64,000 bases of DNA from Rhodospirillaceae bacterium (GCA_020638595.1 JACKIG010000012.1:1-64000); one strand, 5' to 3'. Counted from the first letter of the stretch, positions 38,927-47,842 are shown. Notes: generated by a model not told the origin, from the sequence alone. Made by a program: numbers and translations.

Positions 38927-40324
38927 ATGGCCTGGTCCCCGACAGGCGCCGCATTCAGCGGACGCAACCCCATCCTCAAGGTCCTGTTGATTCTGGGCCT
39001 GGTCATCGGCCTGTTGCTGCCGCTGATGCTGGTGGACGGGCTGGTCAGCGAACGGCAGAGCCGCTATCGCGAGGTCGTGCAGGAGATCGGCAATCTCTGG
39101 GGACGCCAGCAGGTGATTGCCGGGCCGATCCTGGTGGTGCCGGCGCGCCACCGCTTCGTCGACAACGAAGGCGAGGTGCGGGTCGAGGACGACAGCATCA
39201 TCCTGCTGCCCGACGACTACGACATCGTCGGTCATGTGGCGCCGGAAACGCGCCGGCGCGGCATTTTCGAGGCCGTGGTCTACCGGCTGGAGGTGGAGAT
39301 CACCGGCACCTTCGTGCTGCCGGCCGCCCCCGACTGGCTGGATGGAACGGTGACGGTGGACTGGAGCCGCGCCCGCCTGGCACTGGGGCTGTCGGACCAG
39401 CGCAGCATCACCAGCGCGCCCGACCTGCAATGGAACGGGCAGGGCCTGCCGATGACGCCCGGCCTGCCGCCGACGGCCACCAGCCTCAGCTGGGGCGGGA
39501 TGCAGGCGGCGCTACCGGCGCTTCAGGACGGCGATTTCGGCACGCCACTGGCGTTTTCCGTCGCCCTCTCGGTCAACGGCAGCCAGAGCCTGAGCTTCCT
39601 GCCGCTGGGCCGCAACACCACGGCGGCGATCGCATCCAGCTGGCCGCATCCCAGTTTCGACGGCAGCTTCCTGCCGGACACCCACGAGGTGCGGGAGGAT
39701 GGGTTCGACGCCCATTGGGCGACGTCCTATTTCGCCCGGTCCTATCCGCAGGGCTGGCGCACGGGCGAGGCCGGTTCGGCGCGGTTCTCCGAGATCAACA
39801 ACTCCGCCTTCGGGGTGCGCTTCTACCAGCCGGTGGACGCCTATCAGCAGACGGAGCGGTCGGCGAAATACGGCATCCTCTTCATCGTCTTCACCTTCAC
39901 CGTCTTCTTCCTCTACGAGATGGTCGCGGGCCTGCGCATCCACATCTTCCAGTACGGGCTGGTCGGCTGCTCGCTGTCGCTGTTCTACCTGCTGCTGCTG
40001 GCGTTTTCCGAACAGATCGGGTTCGGCCCGGCCTATGCGGCGGGGGCGGCCGCCGTGGTCGCCCAGATCGCCTTCTATACCCACGCGGTCCTCGGCAGTG
40101 CCAAGCGCACGGCCCTGCTCGCCGCCCTGCTGGCCGCGCTCTACGCCGGGCTCTATGTCCTGATGCAGACGGAGGACCTGGCGCTGCTGATCGGCGCTGT
40201 GGCGCTGTTCGCAGGGCTGACGGCGGTGATGGCCGTGACCCGGCGGGTCGACTGGTACGCGCTGGGCGCCGGCGTGCCGAAGCCGCCGGTCCCGGCCGCC
40301 GCCGAGCCGCCGCAGGAGCCGTAA
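38927..40324 (+). CDS. creD: CreD-like inner-membrane protein
   Basis: A 465-residue membrane protein. One N-terminal helix (about residues 14-36, ILKVLLILGLVIGLLLPLML) is followed by the diagnostic SERQSRYREVVQEIGNLWGRQQ and a large periplasmic domain, then about six C-terminal helices from residue about 310. CreD is linked to envelope stress and beta-lactam tolerance in other bacteria; the creBC genes are absent here. Start at 38927 with GGCAGAGGAG upstream. The last 20 residues are Pro/Ala-rich. Confidence 0.9.
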   Translation: MAWSPTGAAFSGRNPILKVLLILGLVIGLLLPLMLVDGLVSERQSRYREVVQEIGNLWGRQQVIAGPILVVPARHRFVDNEGEVRVEDDSIILLPDDYDIVGHVAPETRRRGIFEAVVYRLEVEITGTFVLPAAPDWLDGTVTVDWSRARLALGLSDQRSITSAPDLQWNGQGLPMTPGLPPTATSLSWGGMQAALPALQDGDFGTPLAFSVALSVNGSQSLSFLPLGRNTTAAIASSWPHPSFDGSFLPDTHEVREDGFDAHWATSYFARSYPQGWRTGEAGSARFSEINNSAFGVRFYQPVDAYQQTERSAKYGILFIVFTFTVFFLYEMVAGLRIHIFQYGLVGCSLSLFYLLLLAFSEQIGFGPAYAAGAAAVVAQIAFYTHAVLGSAKRTALLAALLAALYAGLYVLMQTEDLALLIGAVALFAGLTAVMAVTRRVDWYALGAGVPKPPVPAAAEPPQEP

Positions 40325-40354
40325 GGCCGGCGCCCGGCAAAGCGCCTTGCGACA

Positions 40355-40384
40355 CCCGCCCGGCCCGATGCGGAACCGGGCGGG
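40355..40384. terminator. bidirectional hairpin between creD and the DUF302 gene
   Basis: CCCGCCCGG (40355-40363) pairs with CCGGGCGGG (40376-40384) across a 12-nt loop. It lies between two convergent genes. Confidence 0.6.
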
Positions 40385-40873
40385 CTACGGCGCCGCGGTG
40401 GCGTCGGCGGCGATGGCGGCGAAGATCGCGTCCAGCTCCGCCGCCATCTCGTCCAGCGCGGCATTGCCGTAGGGGGCGAAGACGGCCGACGGCGGGCGGT
40501 ACGACAGCGTCGCCGTGCCGTCTTCGCCTTCCGTCAGGTAGTACCGGATCGGCGCCTCGAAGCCGGCGGCCACGCTGGCCTCCAGCATGCGCACGGCGAA
40601 GTCGTTGCGGTAGACGTCGATGACGCCGTTGCCGGGGATGTCGATGCCGCGGCCGGCGGCCCCGCGGCTGGCGCTGGCGCGGCCCACCAGCAGCATCTCG
40701 TGGCCGGTCACTGCCGCTTCCATGCGGTCCCACAGCGTATCGAAGTCGTGTTCCGTCGGGATCACGATCATGTCTTCATAGGGCGTGTCCGCCATGCCCT
40801 GGGCCATCGCCGCGCTTGCGCCCATGCACAGCGCCAGCAGGCCTATCGCGGGTACGAAGATCGATCGGTTCAT
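40385..40873 (-). CDS. DUF302 domain exported protein
   Basis: A 162-residue exported protein. Residues 1-25 (MNRSIFVPAIGLLALCMGASAAMAQ) are a signal peptide. The mature part contains EHDFDTLWDRMEAAVTGHEM, a GNGVIDVYRNDFAVRMLEA block and LSYRPPSAVFAPYG, matching DUF302, a small alpha/beta domain of unknown function that is often periplasmic. ATG at 40873 is chosen for the signal peptide; a longer open start exists. It converges on creD. Confidence 0.82.
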   Translation of the reverse strand: MNRSIFVPAIGLLALCMGASAAMAQGMADTPYEDMIVIPTEHDFDTLWDRMEAAVTGHEMLLVGRASASRGAAGRGIDIPGNGVIDVYRNDFAVRMLEASVAAGFEAPIRYYLTEGEDGTATLSYRPPSAVFAPYGNAALDEMAAELDAIFAAIAADATAAP

Positions 40874-41055
40874 GGCAAGGCCCTCCCCCAGGAACGGTGT
40901 CTGCGTATCGCCGTACCCGGCCCATGCCGGGCGCAAGCGGCCGCTCGAACTCTACGGGGCCGGGGGTGCGCCGGGCCATGGCCTCGCGCCGCGCTCGCTC
41001 GACCGTGATCGGTCGTGACGGTGCGCTTTTTCGCAATCGGGCGACTCGGGTCCCC

Positions 41056-41103
41056 TTGACAGGGGGGCAAAACATCGCCAGCTATGTGAATGTTATAAAC
41101 ATT
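41056..41103 (+). promoter_or_regulatory. putative promoter and AT-rich palindrome before DUF2852 gene
   Basis: A perfect TTGACA is at 41056-41061; weak -10 candidates (AGCTAT, TATGTG) follow at 18 to 21 bases. A palindrome AATGTT-ATA-AACATT (41089-41103) lies just downstream, immediately before the gene. In such GC-rich DNA this AT-rich symmetric site looks like an operator. Confidence 0.4.
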
Positions 41104-41118
41104 AACATGGGGCGTCCG

Positions 41119-41562
41119 ATGGAACTGGCAGCACGACTTGACGACTACGGCAAGCCCGCCTGGATCGCCGTGATGATCCTGGGCTTCGTCGTCTTCTGGC
41201 CGATCGGCCTGGCACTACTGGCTTACCTGATATGGAGTGGACGGATGGGATGTGGACGGCATCGCGGCCCTGGCCGCTGGCATTTCGAGCCTGCTGACGG
41301 CGACGCCGAGATCAGGCGTCACCGGCGCGACACGTGGTTCCGCGGCCGGCGCATGCGCTCCAGCGGCAACGTCGCCTTCGACGAATACCGCGAGGAGACC
41401 CTGCGGCGGCTGGAGGATGAGCAGCAGGAGTTCAAGGACTTCCTGGAGCGCTTGCGCCACGCCAAGGACAAGTCGGAATTCGACCAGTTCATGGCCGACC
41501 GCCGGCGCCGCCCCGCCCAGCCGGACACGGGCGAAGCCCCGGTGGCGGAGCCGCAAGGCTGA
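41119..41562 (+). CDS. DUF2852 family membrane protein
   Basis: A 147-residue protein. It starts MELAARLDDYGKPAWIAVMIL; one membrane segment spans about residues 13-40 (AWIAVMILGFVVFWPIGLALLAYLIW, all-helical and hydrophobic). The C-terminal 85 residues are highly charged with FDEYREETLRRLEDEQQEFKDFLERL, a probable amphipathic or coiled helix, as in DUF2852. Start: ATG at 41119 has GGGGCG 6 bases upstream; ATG at 41107 is possible. Function unknown. Confidence 0.82.
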   Translation: MELAARLDDYGKPAWIAVMILGFVVFWPIGLALLAYLIWSGRMGCGRHRGPGRWHFEPADGDAEIRRHRRDTWFRGRRMRSSGNVAFDEYREETLRRLEDEQQEFKDFLERLRHAKDKSEFDQFMADRRRRPAQPDTGEAPVAEPQG

Positions 41563-41716
41563 CCTCGACGCCCCAGTTGACAGGGCCGGCGCCGGGCACC
41601 CCATGCCCGGCGCCGCGCATGCTTGGGCACCCCGCAACCCGCCCATCCGCCCCACGAAAGCCATGGGCCGCGCCTAGAATGCATCCCCGGCGGGCGGTTT
41701 GGGGGGAGTGCCAGGG

Positions 41717-42082
41717 ATGACCATGCGGACGCTTGGATCGGCGGTGGCGGTGGCCCTGCTCGGCATGCAGATGCCGGCCTGGGGCCAGACGGCGACCCGC
41801 GACTACCTTGTCGGGACCTGGAGCTTCGACGGCAGCTGCGCCAGCGGGTATGGCATGGGGCTGCAGGCGAATGGCGAGCAGTGGTTCGACGAATGGGGCC
41901 AGGGCCTGTGGGCGCTGGACGGCGACAAGATCCGGCTGATCGTCCGGGATGTGGAGATGGGCACCGGTCGCGTCTTGGACGTCATACCCGTCACCATCGC
42001 CATCCTGTCGGTCCGGCCCGACCGCTTCGAAGGCCGGTTTGCCGGCAGCGGCCAGGCGATCACGGCCACGCGCTGCGATTGA
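41717..42082 (+). CDS. small exported hypothetical protein
   Basis: A 121-residue exported protein. A signal peptide (about residues 1-24, MTMRTLGSAVAVALLGMQ then MPAWGQ) precedes a compact beta-rich domain starting RDYLVGTWSFDGSCASGYG, ending with a C-terminal Cys (TATRCD) that may pair with the Cys near residue 43. The GTW start recalls lipocalin-like domains, but I do not recognise the family. The next gene also encodes an exported protein opening with a GVW motif, so the two may be distant relatives. Confidence 0.65.
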   Translation: MTMRTLGSAVAVALLGMQMPAWGQTATRDYLVGTWSFDGSCASGYGMGLQANGEQWFDEWGQGLWALDGDKIRLIVRDVEMGTGRVLDVIPVTIAILSVRPDRFEGRFAGSGQAITATRCD

Positions 42083-42217
42083 AGGCCGGCGACTCCGCAT
42101 TTCCGCCACATCGCACCGGCACTGTCGGCCCGGTTCGGGGGCGGGACGTGGGCGCGACGGGTACCAAGGCCCGCAGCCCCTGCCAAGAGCCCCTTCCAGC
42201 CAAGCAGGAGCCAGCCC

Positions 42218-42928
42218 ATGCAGCCATCCGGACCCTTCTTCAGCGCGGCCATGACGGTCGTCGTCGCGGTGTTGTGTGCCGCCCCGGCCGCCGCCCAGCC
42301 TGCCGACTATGCGGACTTCGCCGGCGTCTGGCACGAGGACGACTGGCGGTCGATCGAGATCGGCCCGAACACCGTCACCCAGGTGACGCCCAATGGCCGC
42401 TGGGAAGCCGATGCGACCACCTGCACCGCGGCATTCGAGCACCAGTTCACCACGCGCACGCGGGCCGACCTGGTCGAGTTCCTCGGGCTCGACAATACCG
42501 AGCCCTATTCTCAGCTGACCGACGATGACGGCGCGCCCATGGGCGACCGCATCCTGGCCGCGTGGCCGGCCGGCGACGGCCCGGTGAAGACGCTGTGGTC
42601 CTACTGCGCGGCGGAAACGCATGGCGGCTCGCTGTTCTTCCTGACGGGCGACGGACAGCTATCGGCCATCCGCTATGGCGACGGCATCGCGGAAATCGCG
42701 CATTACAGCCGCGACGTGCCGGCGCCCTCGCATGACACCCTCAGCGATTTCGAGAAGCGGCAGGTGCAGGCGGAGCTGCAACAGCGCAGCTTCTATGGCG
42801 GGGCCATCGACGGCCTGTTCGGCCCCGGTACCGAAGCCGCGATCCGGGCCTATCAGCAGTCCATCGGGGCGGAGGCCACGGGCATCCTCACCCGCGCCCA
42901 GGTGCAGACGCTGCTGTACGGCGGTTGA
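42218..42928 (+). CDS. exported protein with C-terminal peptidoglycan-binding domain
   Basis: A 236-residue exported protein. A signal peptide covers about residues 10-27 (AAMTVVVAVLCAAPAAAQ). Residues about 30-165 form an unrecognised domain with FAGVWHEDDWRSIEIGPN. Residues about 175-236 are a PG_binding_1 repeat: QVQAELQQRSFYGGAIDGLFGPGT, EAAIRAYQQSIG, GILTRAQVQTLL. It probably binds cell wall in the periplasm. The first Met (42218) or an internal Met at residue 12 could be the start. Confidence 0.78.
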   Translation: MQPSGPFFSAAMTVVVAVLCAAPAAAQPADYADFAGVWHEDDWRSIEIGPNTVTQVTPNGRWEADATTCTAAFEHQFTTRTRADLVEFLGLDNTEPYSQLTDDDGAPMGDRILAAWPAGDGPVKTLWSYCAAETHGGSLFFLTGDGQLSAIRYGDGIAEIAHYSRDVPAPSHDTLSDFEKRQVQAELQQRSFYGGAIDGLFGPGTEAAIRAYQQSIGAEATGILTRAQVQTLLYGG

Positions 42929-43138
42929 GCGGGTTGGGCGGCGCCCGTGGGGGCTTGACCCGGCGCGCGCTGCCCGCATCCCCCGCCGCGTCGCAAGCCT
43001 CAACCGTAGTCGCGCTACGCTTCTCGGCTTGCTCCTGACAGGCGAACGCCTGGCCGCGACGCAGATCGTGGACGGTGTCAGAAATGCGGGCTAGGGTCGC
43101 GCCGTCCTGCCAGCGCAGGGTTCGCCGCGGAGGGCGAC

Positions 43139-44164
43139 ATGGCAAAGACCCCGGATCCCCTCGACCGGTTGATCGGCGACCGGCCGTCGCGCTGGCAGCG
43201 CCTGCGCGCCCGCATCGACCGGCTGTTCGTGAAGGAGGACGAGGACGGCACCCGCCGCCGCCGCTTCCTGCCCTGGGTGCTGGGCGTGTTCATCGCCATC
43301 ATCGCCTACTACCTGATCGGCGCCGTCCTGACGCATGTCATCGACGATGACCCCGACTACAAGGTTGCCGCGCCGACCGCCGGCGGCAGCCTGGCGGTGG
43401 ACATGGCGGCATCGCTGATCCGGCGCGAAGTGGACGAGCACGGCTGGACCGCCAACGACCCGGTCTTCTATCCAGGGTGGATCCTGGACAACAAGCCGAA
43501 CTACCAGCAGGGCATCATCTACGCGCTCAGCCGGTTCGCCATCGAAATGAGCGACCAGATCGGCCGCGCCCGCGGCTCCTCCCAGGTCGATTCCGACCTG
43601 GACGAAGCGGCCGGGCTGCTGCGCTACCCCGGCGACCGCTGGGTCTTCGACCCGTCTTCCACCCTGGCGCCGACGGCGACGGCCGACAGCCAGTACCGCA
43701 GCGCAGCCGACGCCCTGCTGCGCTACAACCGACGCCTGGCGGCGGGGGAGGCGGTGCTGGACCTGCGGGCCGACAACCTGCTGGCGACGCTGGAGCGCAT
43801 GTCCTCCGACCTCGGCTCGTCCTCCGCCACCATTGCGGAGCATCTGGCAACGCAGGGCGGCTGGATCATCGACACCCACGCCGACGACATCTTCTATTCC
43901 GTCAAGGGGCGCCTCTACGGCTACACCATGATCCTGCAGGCCCTGTCGGTGGATTTCGCCGAGGTGATCGAGACCCATGGCCTGCAAGCCGTCTGGGCGC
44001 AGATGATGGCCAGCCTGCACGACGCCATCGCGCTGTCGCCCTGGATCGTCATCAGCGGCGATCCCGACAGCCAGGCCCTGCCCAGCCACCTTGCCGGCCT
44101 CGGCTTCTATCTTTTGCGCGCCCGCACGCAGATGCGCGAAGTGACCAACGTTCTGGAGAACTGA
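43139..44164 (+). CDS. DUF2333 family membrane protein
   Basis: A 341-residue protein. A basic N-terminus (RWQRLRARIDRLFVKEDEDG) leads into one membrane helix at about residues 47-66 (WVLGVFIAIIAYYLIGAV). The rest, periplasmic by topology, has GGSLAVDMAASLIRREVDEHGW and VFYPGWILDNKPNYQQG, both characteristic of DUF2333. It may be an envelope structural protein; function unknown. CGGAGGGCGAC precedes the ATG. It lies upstream of cysD in the same direction but 210 bp away. Confidence 0.85.
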   Translation: MAKTPDPLDRLIGDRPSRWQRLRARIDRLFVKEDEDGTRRRRFLPWVLGVFIAIIAYYLIGAVLTHVIDDDPDYKVAAPTAGGSLAVDMAASLIRREVDEHGWTANDPVFYPGWILDNKPNYQQGIIYALSRFAIEMSDQIGRARGSSQVDSDLDEAAGLLRYPGDRWVFDPSSTLAPTATADSQYRSAADALLRYNRRLAAGEAVLDLRADNLLATLERMSSDLGSSSATIAEHLATQGGWIIDTHADDIFYSVKGRLYGYTMILQALSVDFAEVIETHGLQAVWAQMMASLHDAIALSPWIVISGDPDSQALPSHLAGLGFYLLRARTQMREVTNVLEN

Positions 44165-44374
44165 CGGCCGGCCGGAACGCCGGTCGTCCCCGGCCCGAAC
44201 AGCGGCGACGGGCGGTCGGCCGCCGGCGCGATCGGGTGTACAACCATCGGTCTTGTGCGGTTGAAGATTATCTGTTCGGGCGTTGTGCATGCCCCGCTGT
44301 CTTGATAAGAGACGCCCCTTCGCGACCGGCCGCCGGGCCGGCGCGCCCCCGGTTGCCTGCAAGAGTCGCCCCGA

Positions 44375-45172
44375 ATGTTGAGTTACCTGGACGAGCTGGA
44401 AGCGCAGACCCTCTACATCCTGCGCGAGGCCTTCAACCGCATCTCGCCGCTCGGCATGCTGTGGTCCATCGGCAAGGATTCCACCGCGCTTCTCTGGATG
44501 GTGCGCAAGGCCTTCTTCGGCCATGTGCCGATCCCGATGATCCAGCTCGACACCGCCATGGAGCTGCCGGAGGTCTATGAGTTCCGCGACTGGATCACCA
44601 GGGAGTGGGGCCTGAACCTGGTGGTCGAGATGTGCCCGCCGGAAGAGGAGATGGACCAGACGCTTCCGCCCGCCTCCCGCGCCGCGGCGCGCAAGACCGA
44701 GGGCCTGCGCAACCTGCTGGCGCGCGACAAGTACCACGGCATGCTGGTCGGCATCCGCCGCGACGAACAGTCGATGCGCGCCAAGGAACGGGTGTTCAGC
44801 CCGCGCAGCCTGGACGGCGCCTGGGACTTCCGCGACCAGCCGCCGGAATTCTGGGACCAGTACAAGACCGAGTTCCCCGATGGCGTCCATGTCCGCATCC
44901 ATCCGCTGCTGCATTGGACGGAGCTGGACATCTGGCGCTACACCAAGCGCGAGGGCATTCCCATCGTGCCGCTGTACCTGTCGCAGAACGGCAAGCGCTA
45001 CCGCTCGCTGGGCGAGAAGAACATCACCTTCCCCATCGACAGCACCGCCGCCACCATCGACGACATCATCGCCGAGCTGGAGGTCACGCGCACGCCGGAG
45101 CGTGCCGGCCGTGCCATGGACCACGAGGCCGAAGACAGCTTCGAGCGGCTGCGCGCCAGCGGCTATATGTGA
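44375..45172 (+). CDS. cysD: sulfate adenylyltransferase small subunit
   Basis: A 265-residue ATP-PPase-type subunit of ATP sulfurylase. The PP-loop is WSIGKDSTALLWMV near residues 29-42, and WTELDIWRYTKREGIPIVPLY is the second family landmark. With CysN it makes adenosine 5'-phosphosulfate from sulfate and ATP. Length is slightly short relative to E. coli CysD but complete. The cysNC gene follows 30 bp later. Confidence 0.95.
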   Translation: MLSYLDELEAQTLYILREAFNRISPLGMLWSIGKDSTALLWMVRKAFFGHVPIPMIQLDTAMELPEVYEFRDWITREWGLNLVVEMCPPEEEMDQTLPPASRAAARKTEGLRNLLARDKYHGMLVGIRRDEQSMRAKERVFSPRSLDGAWDFRDQPPEFWDQYKTEFPDGVHVRIHPLLHWTELDIWRYTKREGIPIVPLYLSQNGKRYRSLGEKNITFPIDSTAATIDDIIAELEVTRTPERAGRAMDHEAEDSFERLRASGYM

Positions 45173-45202
45173 TCGGCTGCGGGCCGAAGGAGTTTCGTTG
45201 CC

Positions 45203-47095
45203 ATGACCACCCGCCCCATCGCCGCGCGGCCGCCGATGAACATCGTCATCGTCGGCCATGTCGACCACGGCAAGTCGACCCTGATCGGCCGCCTGCTGCA
45301 CGAAACCGGCAGCCTGCCCGACGGCAAGCTGGAGGAGCTGAAGCGCATCAGCGAACGCCGCGGCATGCCGCTGGAATGGTCGTTCGTGCTCGACAGCTTC
45401 CAGGCCGAGCGCGACCAGGCCGTCACCATCGACACCACCCGCATCTGGTTCAAGACCCGCACCCGCGACTACGTCATCATCGACGCGCCGGGCCATCGCG
45501 AGTTCCTGAAGAACATGGTCAGCGGGGCCGCCGGGGCCGAGGCCGCCGTGCTGGTGGTGGATGCCGAGGAAGGGGTGCGCGAGCAGTCGCGCCGCCACGC
45601 CTATCTCTTGCAGCTCTTGGGCCTGCGCCAGGTCATCGTCGCCGTCAACAAGATGGACCTGGTGGGCTACGCCTGCGACCGCTTCGCCGCGGTGCAGGCG
45701 GAAATCACCGCCTATCTGGACGAGCTGGGCATCCACCCGTTGGCCGTGGTGCCGATCTCCGCCCGCGAGGGCGACACGCTGACCCGCCCGTCGCCGCACA
45801 TGACCTGGTACGAGGGCCAACCGCTGCTGGACTGCCTCGACCGTTTCGTGCCCTCCAGCCATCCGGTGGAACGGCCGTTCCGCATGCCGGTGCAGGACGT
45901 CTACAAGTTCGACCACCGGCGCATCATCGTCGGCCGGGTGGAATCGGGCGTGCTGCGCGTCGGCGACACCGTGCTGTTCTCCCCCGCCAACCGTGCGGCC
46001 AAGGTGCGCTCAATCGAGGAGTTCGGGTCGACCGTGACGCCGGTGGAGGCGCGCGCCGGCCAGGTGGTCGGCATCACCCTGGACGAGCAGATCTTCGTCG
46101 AGCGCGGGGACATCGCCAGCCACGCCGAGCATGCGCCGATCCTGACCAACGTCTTCCGTACCCATGTCTTCTGGCTGGCGCACCGGCAACTCGCCGTCGG
46201 CGACCGCTTCAAGCTGAAGCTCGCCACGCGCGAAACGCCGGTGACGGTCCACGCCATAGAGCGCGTCATCGACACCGACAGCCTCGCCGGCGGCAAGCGC
46301 GACGCGGTGGGCCGCAACGAGGTGGCCGAGGTGATCCTGCGCAGCCGCGAGATGCTGGCCCTGGACGAGCACACCGCGGCGACGGCCACCGGCCGCTGCG
46401 TGCTGGTCGACACGTACGAGACGGTGGGCGGCGGCATCATCTCCATGCGCGGCTACCCCGACCAGCGCCAGGCGCTGACGGTGAAGGCCACCAACATCAC
46501 CTCCGTCGACCACCTGTTGACGGCCGAGGCCCGCGCCCTGCGCAACGCCCACAAGGGCGGGGTGATCTGGTTCACCGGCCTCAGCGGCTCGGGCAAGAGC
46601 ACGCTGGCCATGCAGCTGGAAAAGCGCCTGTTCGCCAAGGGCTGGCAGGTCTATGTGCTGGACGGCGACAATGTCCGCCACGGCCTGAACGCCGATCTCG
46701 GCTTCTCGCCGCAGGACCGGGCGGAGAACATCCGCCGCGTCGGCGAGGTCGCGGCCCTGTTCGCCCGCGCCGGCATCGTCGCCATCACCGCCTTCATCTC
46801 CCCCTACCGCGCCGACCGCCAACGCGCCCGCACCGCCGCCGGCGACGCCTTCCACGAAATCCACATCAAGGCCGACCTGGCAACGTGCGAAACCCGCGAC
46901 CCCAAGGGCCTGTACAGGAAGGCGAGGGCGGGCGAGATCACCGATTTCACCGGCATCTCGGCCCCCTACGAGGAGCCCGAGGCGCCGGAGCTGGTGGTCG
47001 ACACCACCGGTGCCAGCATCGACGAATGCGTGTCACAGATCGCGGCGTATCTGGAGCGCCTGACGGTAGTGGGGACGGCGGCCGCGGCGGGGTAG
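45203..47095 (+). CDS. cysNC: bifunctional sulfate adenylyltransferase large subunit / APS kinase
   Basis: A 630-residue fusion. The CysN GTPase part (about 1-430) has G1 GHVDHGKST, the DAPGHREFLKNMVSGAAGAE G3 region and VAVNKMD G4. The APS kinase part (about 445-625) has a P-loop GLSGSGKST, the family motif LDGDNVRHGLNADLGFS and FISPYRADRQRAR. Together with CysD it makes PAPS. Fusions of this kind (NodQ-like) often feed sulfation of polysaccharides as well as cysteine synthesis. No cysH, cysI or transporter genes are adjacent, so the end use is unclear. Ribosome site GAAGGAG precedes the ATG. Confidence 0.95.
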   Translation: MTTRPIAARPPMNIVIVGHVDHGKSTLIGRLLHETGSLPDGKLEELKRISERRGMPLEWSFVLDSFQAERDQAVTIDTTRIWFKTRTRDYVIIDAPGHREFLKNMVSGAAGAEAAVLVVDAEEGVREQSRRHAYLLQLLGLRQVIVAVNKMDLVGYACDRFAAVQAEITAYLDELGIHPLAVVPISAREGDTLTRPSPHMTWYEGQPLLDCLDRFVPSSHPVERPFRMPVQDVYKFDHRRIIVGRVESGVLRVGDTVLFSPANRAAKVRSIEEFGSTVTPVEARAGQVVGITLDEQIFVERGDIASHAEHAPILTNVFRTHVFWLAHRQLAVGDRFKLKLATRETPVTVHAIERVIDTDSLAGGKRDAVGRNEVAEVILRSREMLALDEHTAATATGRCVLVDTYETVGGGIISMRGYPDQRQALTVKATNITSVDHLLTAEARALRNAHKGGVIWFTGLSGSGKSTLAMQLEKRLFAKGWQVYVLDGDNVRHGLNADLGFSPQDRAENIRRVGEVAALFARAGIVAITAFISPYRADRQRARTAAGDAFHEIHIKADLATCETRDPKGLYRKARAGEITDFTGISAPYEEPEAPELVVDTTGASIDECVSQIAAYLERLTVVGTAAAAG

Positions 47096-47152
47096 TTTCG
47101 CTGGGGCGCTGGAATAAAGGTCGCCATGCCTTTCGAAAGTTGGCACACCGCC

Positions 47153-47255
47153 CCCGGGAGATCCCCGCCTGAGCGGGGATGACGGTTTGTCTTGAGAGTT
47201 GTGTTAAGTCACCCACAACTCTCGTCATCCCCGCGAAGGCGGGGATCTCCCGGGA
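47153..47255. repeat. dispersed double palindrome, family A copy 2
   Basis: Ends CCCGGGAGATCCCCGCC and GGCGGGGATCTCCCGGG form the outer symmetry. GGGGATGACG/CGTCATCCCC lie inside, and innermost arms GAGAGTTGTG and CACAACTCTC flank a 10-nt centre. The whole element is a near-perfect long palindrome. It ends cysNC transcription on the left and borders the decayed region on the right. Confidence 0.85.
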
Positions 47256-47352
47256 TTGTGCGCGAAGCCGCAAACGGGCTGGCACTGTCCCTCCAGAGGG
47301 GGACATCTGTGCAAGGAAAGACCTTGCGGCATAGTGAAAAGAGATTGAAGCA

Positions 47353-47520
47353 TTGAGTGACCAAACAAAACCAAAACCGGCGGCAGAGGAATGGCCGAAC
47401 ACGGCGCGCAGCCGTGATGAGTTGGATGCCGCGCTTGAGGCAGGCGTCAAGAGCGGCGTCAGCGCCCGCTCTTTCGAAGAGATAATAGAGAGCGCTAAAT
47501 CACGCCTGAAGAATGGCTGA
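47353..47520 (+). CDS. short ParD-like antitoxin remnant or mini-antitoxin
   Basis: A 55-residue protein read from a TTG at 47353 after in-frame stops TAG and TGA at 47332-47337. The C-terminal half (LDAALEAGVKSGVSARSFEEIIESAKSRL) resembles the toxin-wrapping tail of ParD-type antitoxins. The usual ribbon-helix-helix N-terminus is missing: residues 1-20 are hydrophilic and Pro-rich. It overlaps the ATG of a parE-like frame by 8 bp, the usual antitoxin-toxin coupling, but that toxin is truncated. The stretch is less GC-rich than its surroundings. Two small hairpins (47287-47304; GCAAGG/CCTTGC at 47311-47327) lie upstream. The identification rests on pattern only. Confidence 0.5.
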   Translation: MSDQTKPKPAAEEWPNTARSRDELDAALEAGVKSGVSARSFEEIIESAKSRLKNG

Positions 47521-47578
47521 TTACGGCTTTTCAGCCGAAGTGGATGAAGACATCCAGCAGATTTACATATACAGCGTT
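47513..47578 (+). pseudogene. 5' end of a ParE/RelE-like toxin gene
   Basis: Only about 22 codons remain: MADYGFSAEVDEDIQQIYIYSV resembles the first helix pair of ParE toxins (the MADYxxSxxAExDLxxI pattern, quoted from memory). The frame stays open to 47935 but then reads antisense through another gene fragment, so the match ends near 47577. The catalytic C-terminus is lost. Confidence 0.5.
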
Positions 47579-47804
47579 TGTCCAGATCCTTCAGGCGGTC
47601 CTTCACCTGCTGGGACCGCTCGACGGTCTCGCGGACCGCGTCGGTATCCCGCCCGAGATAGCTCTCGACGGTGCGGTCGGCGAGGCGGCGGACCGTGTAC
47701 CAGTGTTTCCGGCTGCCCCTCTCGCGCAGGACCGGGGTGCCGCCGAGGTCCGGCACAGGATCTTCCTGAAGCCGCGCCGGCAGGTCCGAATGGGCGGCTT
47801 GCAC
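47575..47804 (-). pseudogene. N-terminal fragment of a nucleotidyltransferase-like protein (NTP_transf_8 type)
   Basis: Read on the minus strand from a GTG at 47804: LGGTPVLRERGSRKHWYTVRR and ADRTVESYLGRDTDAVRETV are the typical opening of this family, in which a GGTPVLRE-type turn precedes the nucleotidyltransferase domain. Similarity stops near DRLKDLDK, exactly at the parE junction, and the downstream domain is absent. A stop codon lies just upstream of the GTG, so the 5' end may also be damaged. Confidence 0.5.
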
Positions 47805-47842
47805 GGGTCAGTGGCAGCGGTTGCATGGCCATCGCGGCGCCT

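Noticed and set aside
43091..45916. A minus-strand open frame of about 940 codons
   Set aside because: Antisense to DUF2333, cysD and cysNC, which are well supported.
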